Shown: in pieces, positions 48,001-57,000 of the stretch
Layout: each line of letters begins with the position of its first letter
How positions within the stretch are numbered: the stretch's first letter is position 1
From: Proteles cristata cristata
Taxonomy: Eukaryota; Chordata; Mammalia; Carnivora; Hyaenidae
Assembly: GCA_017311185.1 (NCBI GenBank)
Contig: JAESUZ010004801.1
Location: 310,001-374,000 of the forward strand
Length of the DNA stretch: 64,000 nt
Direction of reading: 5' to 3'
Program-made: the position numbers and the translations under genes
Notes under the pieces: model-generated
What the model was told of the DNA's origin: nothing
What the model saw: only the letters and a program-made list of their open reading frames with translations
The model's database searches: none

Positions 48001-51000
48001 GACCAAAGGTGCAGGGATGAGGTGCTTCTGCCCACAGCCCCCTCTGCACCCCTTCCCTGCCACACCATCACAATCCATCTGTCCCGAGGCTTCTCCCTGG
48101 GGACCCTGCCAAGTGCTGACAGCTGGTGAGAGCAACGCCTCATTTGGACTGGTTTGTTTCACAACGGCCTAACGTGCACATTCTCCAAGAACATTCCACC
48201 CATTCATTCATTCATTCAACAAACAGCAAATGCCTACATGTATCTAGGTGGAGTTTTGTCTGACCTGAAGCATTGCCTCTCTATCTAAGGGGATGCAAAT
48301 TTAAATTTTTTTTTTAATGTTTTATTTATTTTTAGGAGAGAGAGAGAGACAGCGTGAGCAGGGGAGGGTCAGAGAGAGAGGGAGTCACAGACTGAAACAG
48401 GGCTCCAGGCTCTGAGCTGGCAGTCAGCACAGAGCCCAATGCGGGGCTCGAACCCACGAACCGCGAGATCATGACCCAAGCGAAAGTCGGACGCTTAACC
48501 GACTAAGCCACCCAGGCGCCCCAAGGGGATGCAAATTTAAAGAGGCTCCGTTTGAGTCTGGCTCCCCAGGTGATGAGGGCCATTAGCAGAATACAGAACA
48601 CCCCCGGTGGTACAGAGTGTGGCAGTGGCCCTATAGCCATGCCTGTGGCCACCGCGGCCATGTGCAGGTCGGCCCGTGTGGCGGCTGAGGTCACTGCACA
48701 GGGGTCAGCAGCCAGACAGAGGAGCCAGGGCTGCCTCGGGGGCCCCACATACCAGTAGTAGAGCAGGAAGAGGAAGGTGGGCAGAGAGACGGCCAGCTGC
48801 AGCCACCGCCAGTGCTGGACAGCGAAGGCCACTCCCGAGAGCACCACGAGCCCCACCGTGAAGGCCGTCTGGTAGAGGATCGCCACCGTCCGCCTGTGGC
48901 CCAAGCCCATGAATTCTGTGACTAAAACAGGGAAGGGGTCACTATGCTGACTCCTTCGCTCCCCGTGGCCTCCCGGCCTCCCTGGTGAGCCCCTGCACCT
49001 CACCACCCGCCCCCCTACCTGACCCCGGGCTCCTTCCCCGAGTCCCGCTGATGCTCCCCAGCTCAATGTCCCCGAGACACCCCGCCCTTCCTCCCAGCCT
49101 CTCTTGAGCTGGTTCTTTTTCTGATTCCCCCATTTGCTGTCTGTAGTGCCAGCTGCGCACTCGGGATTCAGTCTGCTCTACACTGTCCGCCTCTCCTTCC
49201 CCAGAGCTTGGCCCCGATGAGCTCCAGGCCGAGCTATGAGATTTCCCTCGGCCCAGGAGTGCTCACTAACTTAATGAGGGCCCTGGCACCACTCTGGGTG
49301 TCTGGGGTCTGTGGCCAGCTCCATGGGCAGTGGTGGCCTGCACACCTCGCCTCCTCAAGAGAGAGGGCTGAGGGTACACCTGGCAAAGGAGTAAACTATA
49401 CACCACAGGGGAACAAAACGTTGACTGGTGGGGGGGATCAGGACAGGCCAGGGTAGGGGACGCAGCTTTCCAGAAGGCAGTGCCACGGGGTGGACCTCAG
49501 GGGTGAAGTTCCAGGCAGAGGAGCTGAGGAGGGGGATCTCCGGGGCAGGGGGTGGGGCGAGGCCACGGAAGGGTGGTGCTCAGAGAAGCTGGCTTGCATG
49601 GCGCACATTGCAGAGCCGGTCCCTCGAGGAGCAAACGCGCTCCCACGTCTGCCACTGAGTTGAGACTTGAGACCAACATGGAGGCGAAAAGACAGTGTGG
49701 GCTCGGGCCCAGTGGCAGCAGCAGAGGAAGAGACTGTGGGTCCGAGTGTGCTGTGAAAGTAAAGCTGGGCAGCAAGACCCGAGGAGGCAGATGCAGGCGT
49801 GGGGAAGGGGAGGGCATGGCCGCCCACAGGCCTGAGCGGCTGGACAGAGAGCACTTTACAGACGGGGGAGGGGGGGTGCTGGGGTCGGGGGTCCGCAGGT
49901 GGCTCAGGTTTGGGGTTGGGGAGGACAACATCCTGGGCCCCCCCACATTGAGGGAGAAAAGAGGAGGAGCCGATAAAGGACATCAGTGAGCCACTAGCAG
50001 AGAACGGGGTGGGGAAGGTGGGGGGGAGGGGGACGGGGGGCAGGGGGAAGGGAGTGGAGGACCTGCAAGCCAGTGGGGAAAGCCTTCAGGGGAGGTGTGG
50101 CCCCCACCCTGTCGGGACAGACACCCGCTTGGGCATCTGTCTTTCTAGCAGATGAGCTCCTGGCAGGGAGAAAGAATGCCTCTTCCGGCTTAGTGCCCCA
50201 GCCCCGCCCTAGCGCCTCCCCTGCAGAGAGAGCAACTGGGCGGGGCCGGCACAGTGCAGGCATTGCTCCGAGCCCCACCCACGTGGCTCATCTGCTCAGG
50301 GTACCGCCAACCTTCCCCCACCCCCACCCCCATCCCCGCATGAGGACATCGAGGCCCGAGATTATGGAACTCGCCCACGATCACATGATGGTCAGCCGAT
50401 GTGCAATGTGCAATGCCAAGTTCATCTCCCTGACCATGTGCCAAATAGCACGTATTGAACATACACATGGCCAGTATGTATGTACTGAACCCATTAAGCA
50501 CACAGTTTCTCGGGGGAGAAACCTGCTTTCTCTTGGTTAATGAACCATTTCCCAGAATGCCAAGACATAGGATAGCATCTTCAGAGAGGGAAGGACCTCA
50601 TTGTTTCTTTTCTGTTCTCTACAATGAGCAAAACTGTGGACTGTCCTCACTGCTGCCTGATGCGCCCACCTATGTGCTGAGGAAAGCATAGACGGCTCTT
50701 CTATACTACTTCCTTCCAAGAAAGTAATTTTCATTCTTTCTTCTTACCCTTCAGAGAAAAATTTGAAAGAAAAAAAAAGTATGTAGGAAAAAAAAGTTTG
50801 TTCCTTCTCTTTTTTCCTCTTTGTCTTCTTCTCTTTTGATTTTCAAGTGGTTCAAACCAGTTGAGTTGTATTTCTTTTCAGGAGATGCTGGTTCTTTCAT
50901 ATTTAAAATGTTTAATACTCCCTTCCCTGACTCCCCTTCCTGCCTTTCCCCTGCTGTAAACACATCATCTTTTTCCAAATGTTTCCATTCCAACACATGA

Positions 51001-54000
51001 TCTTTTTCCAAATAGATGAGTTGATATGGAAAGATTGATCTATTTAAGTGGTAATTTAAGTGACTCTCAAACAAAAGAATGAAGTTAGGAAGGAAGGAAG
51101 GAAGGAAGGAAGGAAGGAAGGAAGGAAGGAAGGAAGGAAGGAAGGAAAAGAAAGGAGGGAGGGAGGGAGGGAGGGGGGGGGAAGAGGGGGGGAGGGAGGG
51201 GGGGAGGGAGGCCATCCCCACATAGTGCCCGTGCCCCAGTCACACTATCACGTGCAACTAGAGTGACCAGTTTCTCTAGACCCTGCAAACATCCCTTCTC
51301 CCCCCAAAACCCACCTGCACGTGGGCCCCGTCCCCTTGCTCGCGCCCACCTGACCTCTGCAGAACGTCAGCCCCGCGGACACTTACTCAGGATGTAACCA
51401 GAGGTCCAGCTGCCCTTGCTGACGAGCCCCTGCAGCAGGCGGAACAGCACCAGGGACGGGTAGTCCGGCGCCACGGCCGTGAGGACGCCCAAGACGGCAC
51501 TGGCGAGGGTGGTGGCCAGGAGACATAACTTGCGGCCAAACCTTTCGAGGCAAGGAGGCAGGGACGTGAGGCGGGGCCGTTGAGTGTTGGGGGTCAGGTG
51601 GGCCCCACAGGGCAGCAAGGGTCCAGTCGGGAGGCACACGTCACTGCTCTCCTGAGGGACCGTCCCCCCTCAGGGCCCGACCTAGTCGTCCTCAGGGAAC
51701 AGCGGCCCGTCCGAGGTTCATTAAGTCGCACAGGACAGAGGAACCGGAATCCTGGTGCTCGCAGCCAGCCGGCATCTCAGCCAAGGAGGATGGCTCCCGG
51801 GTGGCTCTGCAGGGTCCCCCACGGGTCCCCTCTCTTGCCTTTGTATCTGGCAGCCTGTGTTATTATTAACAGCGTTTGGCGGGGCGCACCCCGTGCTAAT
51901 CTTACCAGCGGCCTCAAAAACCTTTCCGGGGAAACATTCAGTTCTCATGGTGTAACTATTGAGGATTAGTTCCTTTTCCTTCCCCCCCACCCCCACCCCG
52001 AAGGAAATGGGCAAATTATTACCTAATGCTTCATCCCGTGAGGGCGCTTTACTGACTCCATCTCTCAAACCTGGTCCCGCATGCAAGGAAGTAAGGGACC
52101 AGCCTCAGGTGCGGTCACAGCCGCCTGGCCCCCACCCCCAGATCGCCCCACCCTGCCCCCTGCATCCTGAACCCCAGCACGCCCATTCCTCCTGCTTCTC
52201 GCGGCCTCACACCACCTGCCCCGCGCAGCGCGCCTCCGCACCAGCCCCCGGCCTTTACCCCGATGGAAACTTCCCGCTCAGGGCTCACCCCTTCTCACCT
52301 CAGAGCAATCAGACCTCATGGTGTTTTCTCCTGTGCCTCTGGCCGCAGGCGGCGCCCCATCACCGGAGCCCAGCCCCTCCACTGCCCCTCCGGTCCCCAC
52401 ACCCCCACCCCGCGCTCTGCGATGCGGTCCCTCACTTGTCCCCTGTCCTTCGCAGCCCACTCGCCCCTAAGAGTTGTCCACACGCACAGACTCCGCGTTC
52501 TCCTCCCTTGCTCTTCTTCAGCCTTCCTCTGACACCGTCCCTGGCGCTCGTGGGGCCACGTGCGCAGGTGTGGCCTGCTCTGCCTCGTCGAGCAAGCCCC
52601 GTGGTGTTCCCGCACCAGCTGTGCGACCTCCTTGGCCGCAACTCCTTCCCTACCAACGAGTTCGCCTCTCCACACGCTCTGCTAGCGGGCCTCAAACGCG
52701 GTTTGAGTTCCTGCGGACGAAGGCCGAAGATCTATCTCTAGCACCAGCCTCTCTTCCAAGCACAACACGTGTATCCACCAGCCTACTTGACGTCTCTTCT
52801 GTGCCTCCTGGGCTCCTGTGAGCGCAGCTGTGAGGCTAGCGCTGCTAGGACACAACTCTGCACCCTACCCCTCCTGCCACAAAGAGCTGCAGTGAAGTCG
52901 GCTTCCCCCACCCCGACTCCGTCCCACCTCAAAAAATAGCCCCACCCTCACCTCATCCATCTGCTTGACACATAAAGTTTGGCTTTGTCCCCACCTTCTC
53001 TCAGCCCATCACCCCTATTATACAATCTGCATGGGGTGTGGACCCCTGAAATCCGTCCTAAATCCCCAGCCTCACTCCAGTTTGCTGCCCCTCCCTCGTC
53101 CAAAGCACTAGCCACCATGTCTTTTCCCCGTCAACTTCTGTGGTGGATTCCAACTGGCCACATTCTTCCACCATCGACCCCTACGACCCATTCTCTGCAC
53201 GGCACTGTCACTCCATATGGCTGGACTGGCCTTTACGTACCTGTCTGCAATGTAGCCGACACCCAGGGAGCCCAGGAAGAAGCCCAAGTTCACGCAGGAC
53301 TGAAAGAGGTCCACCTTCCAAGAGTTCTCACACACCAGGTTAAACTGCAGCCGTCCACACCACCGTCGGAGGGGCCAGAAACACAAGACCGCGTGTGAGT
53401 CAAACTACACCTTCCACCTTCTCTCCAGACAAAGTAAATGTTTAACATAAAGCGTGATGTCCCAAAGGTGTCTCACGGCATTTTCTCCTACCACGTGTTC
53501 GGAAGACAAATTCAAGGTCAAGGTAAATCTCAGTTATTATCATTACGGATCTCATATCTTTGCTTTACCCTCACTATTTATTAAAGAAGCTACTGTCCAG
53601 TGCTTCGACATTGATAGTCGATTATCAAAAGACAACATGGCCAACAGGTAAGTTTTCTAGAAAGAAGTACAGCAGAGTAATTTTCTAAAGACTGAATTGT
53701 AGCAAAAGAAATAGAACATGTTTTTAAAATTGGTCACAAGCCCTCAATTAAGTACCTATTAATTATATATTTCATTATGGGAATTCCACTATTATGTAGT
53801 TTCCATTGTGACTGATGTTGACGTGAGTGTCAAAGGAAGGGGCTGAGTGAGGACAAGATTGCAAGAAGGGGGGCTTAGCAGGAGCAGCCTGGGCCCTGGT
53901 GTCCTGTGCGGGGGGCCCAGGGCAGCTGGAGACTTGGACGGACAACATGCCCAGAACCAGAGAGGGGAGACTGGGCAGTGGAGAGAGAGGCACAGGCAGG

Positions 54001-57000
54001 ACAGAGCTGCCTGGGGAAGGGCCTTGCTGTGTTTAAGGGGAAGTCTCACTGCAGAGGTCACAGGCCTGGGTGCTGGACGGGCCTCATGAGGAGACATCAC
54101 TACTCCTTCCTTCGGGCTCAGAGAAGGTAGTTGTGAGTGTGGAGCTCGGGAGCCGCGGCCCTGGTGCCCTTCACGGTCCTGGTGCAGCCCTAACTAGACG
54201 GTGTCCGGGGGCACATCCCTCCTTTCTCCCCATCTCTGTGCCACTCTAGCTACTTTGGACTCATGGCCCCACCCCACCCGATGACATTGCGGGATGTGAC
54301 CGCAGGAGAATCACTTAGCCACTCTGGGCCTCAGTTTCCCAGTCTGAAACGGATGCATTGAGATTGTCCTGTCCCACTCACAGCGCTACGCAAGCACCAG
54401 GGGAAACGCGAAAATGGTTTTGGCAAATAGCAAGCCTGTTAACTTTTAGATTTTTTTCAATGCTTTTTATTTTGAGAGGGAGACAGTTTGTGAGCAGGGA
54501 GAGGGGCAGAGAGAGGGTGAGAGAGAGGGTCCCAAACAGCCTCCGTGCCAACAGCACAGAGCCCGATGCGGGACTTGAACTCACGAACTGTGAGATCACG
54601 ACCTGAGCCGGAACCAAGAGTCGGACGCTTAATCGACTGAGCCACCCAGGCATCCCCAACACGGGCACTTTTTAAAATAAAACATCAGTAGTCCTCTGGG
54701 CCACCACCTGACCTTCAGAAGCTAATAATGAGCCGGTCCTATCACCTGCTGTTTGTGCCCAGCCCCGTCGGTCTGCTCCCGTGGGTGGCTCAGCCCTGGG
54801 AGGACAACGTCAGCACCTCTGCCGTCCCCTGTCCTGGCCTGGAGTCCTCTCCCCTCAGCTGCAGGCCCTCCTCACTGCTCCCCTGCAGTTAGAAGGCAGA
54901 GGGACGGCCCTGCCCCAGCCTCCGTGTCTCTAACTGTCCAACTGCCTTTTCACGGCCTCCACCTGCGCGGTCTCCAGATGGCGCCGAAGCCGCGGGGCAG
55001 GTCTTTGTCTTTCGTTCGGATCTCCGCAACGGGCGAGTCTGTGAGATGTCCCTGGCACGCCTCCTGAGATGCCCCGGGACATCCTGCCCTTGGACTGTGC
55101 ACAAGCGGGGGAGGGGGGGCTCACAGCTTGAGGGAGGTGCCCCCTCCTACCACCGCCTGCTGCTAAGATCTCTGCCCCCCACCCCTACGCCAAGGATCTG
55201 TGTCTATAGCCACCTGCCGTGCCCCGGGCCCCCCAAATTCACACCCAACCACTGCCGTCTAGCACACGTGTGCGCACCGGAAGGCAGGCCCAGCCCTCGG
55301 AAAAGCCTGGGGCTGTGTTGAGTAGGGGCCGCCGGATGGGCCTCTGAGCGCAGTCACCGTTCCTGCGGGGCCTGGTGTGTTGGGCACAGTCTAGAGAGCA
55401 GTGGGCAGTGCTCTCCACGCCCGTCTGGTCCCAGGAACCCCCAGGGTCCTTGTCAGAGGACAGATTGCTGTGGGTGCGGTGTCAGCAGATCTCGGCGACC
55501 CGGTGAGTTTGGAAACTGCGATGTAAGTGCCCCCATGACCTCGGGCTGAGGCCCTTTTTCCACCCCTGCTCACCGGCAGGGGAAGCCTGGGCTTCCGGGC
55601 CTGGAGAGGGGCCTCACAGCCCGGTGGCAGGAAAGTGCACATTCCTTCCCCAGGGGGAGCCCAGCCGCTGTCTCTGGCTTGGAGGGAAGTGAGGCTGGGT
55701 GTTCAAACCAGCTGGCTCAGCACCTCCCTCGAGCAAGTTCCAACGTCCAAGGCAAGGCTAAGTTAACAATTATTTTTGCAGAAATAAATCAGCAAAGTGA
55801 ATCCTCTGAGGATAAGCTTCAGTTTAGGACGAGGAGTGGAGGCAACGGCGGTTTTCAAGCAATCGGGAGGGAGGGGGAGAGGAGAGGGCGATGCTTCGAG
55901 CCCCTGGTCACCTCAGCAGAATCCCACTGCCCCTCAGACTCAGCAGGGCCCCCAGGGCACCCTTTCCCAGGCAGCCACCTCCTCCCGGCCCCCTCACCCC
56001 CGGGCACACAAGGGTTCCAGGATCACCTTGGTTCCGCCCAGTGCTTAGATCTAGGGGTCCCCTGCTGCCACGGACAGGGAGGGGGGGCCAGGTCCTGAGC
56101 TATCTCAGTCCTCCCGCCTCCACTCCTCCCTCCATGTCTGCTGCCCCTGCCTCTTCTTCACACCCCCTCTGCAGTCACCTCCACCTCCCAAACGGCTGCT
56201 TCTCTGATGTCCAGGCTCTGATTCAACAGCCTCCATCGCCCACCCCCCAGATCCCTCAGGTGAGCTGGGGCCCTTCCCCGCAGCCCCGGCCAGGTCTGTG
56301 TCTCCCCCTGCACTCTAACTCGTGTCCCTGACCTTTCTCACTGGCGCTCCTTTCTGAGCCACCTGAGTGCCCCGGACGCCTGGGGATGCCCCCGGGCCAT
56401 TCCCAAGCTCCAGCCAGAACTGTCTTGCTCTTCTGCCTCAACAAGGCCAAACGTCCACATTTGTTGCCTCATTTAGGAAAACAAAAAACAACAAAAAACC
56501 ACAGGGCGCCCGGACGAATTTGAATTTCAGATAAACAACACATATATATATTTAGTGTACGTACCTCCCATGCAATATTTGTCTTCCCTGCCTCGGTATC
56601 AAATATTGCACATCTGGGACATAATTATCTTTAAAAAATCGTTGGTCATTTATCTGAAGTTCAAGTTTAACTCGGTGTCCTGTGTTTTATCTGGCCACCT
56701 CTCCGGGGGACTCTGCTCTTGCCAAAGGGGAGACACCATCCTCATTCACTCCCAGACCTCTCCACAGAACCCTGAATCTGTGTAACAGCTCATTGTCCCC
56801 GAGAGGCACCAGATCCTTCTCCCCCAAGCCTGGGCCAGTGCCCCCCCCGCCCCCCGTTTCCTCTCCTCACCACTCAGAATACACCCGAGGTTCCAATCAA
56901 ATGCCACCTCCTTCCAGAAGGCGCCCATGATAAGTTCAGCAGCGAGGATACCCCTCCTTGGAGCCCACTGGCCCCTGTGTGTCTGCCCACACGTGGTCCT

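Noticed and set aside
49438..50540. Cluster of overlapping ORFs up to 181 codons
   Set aside because: Open on both strands at once in GC-rich intron 3; no codon or domain signal.
51959..52741. 260-codon ORF on the plus strand
   Set aside because: Lies in intron 2 of SLC22A1 in GC-rich sequence, low-complexity proline/serine composition, no domain.
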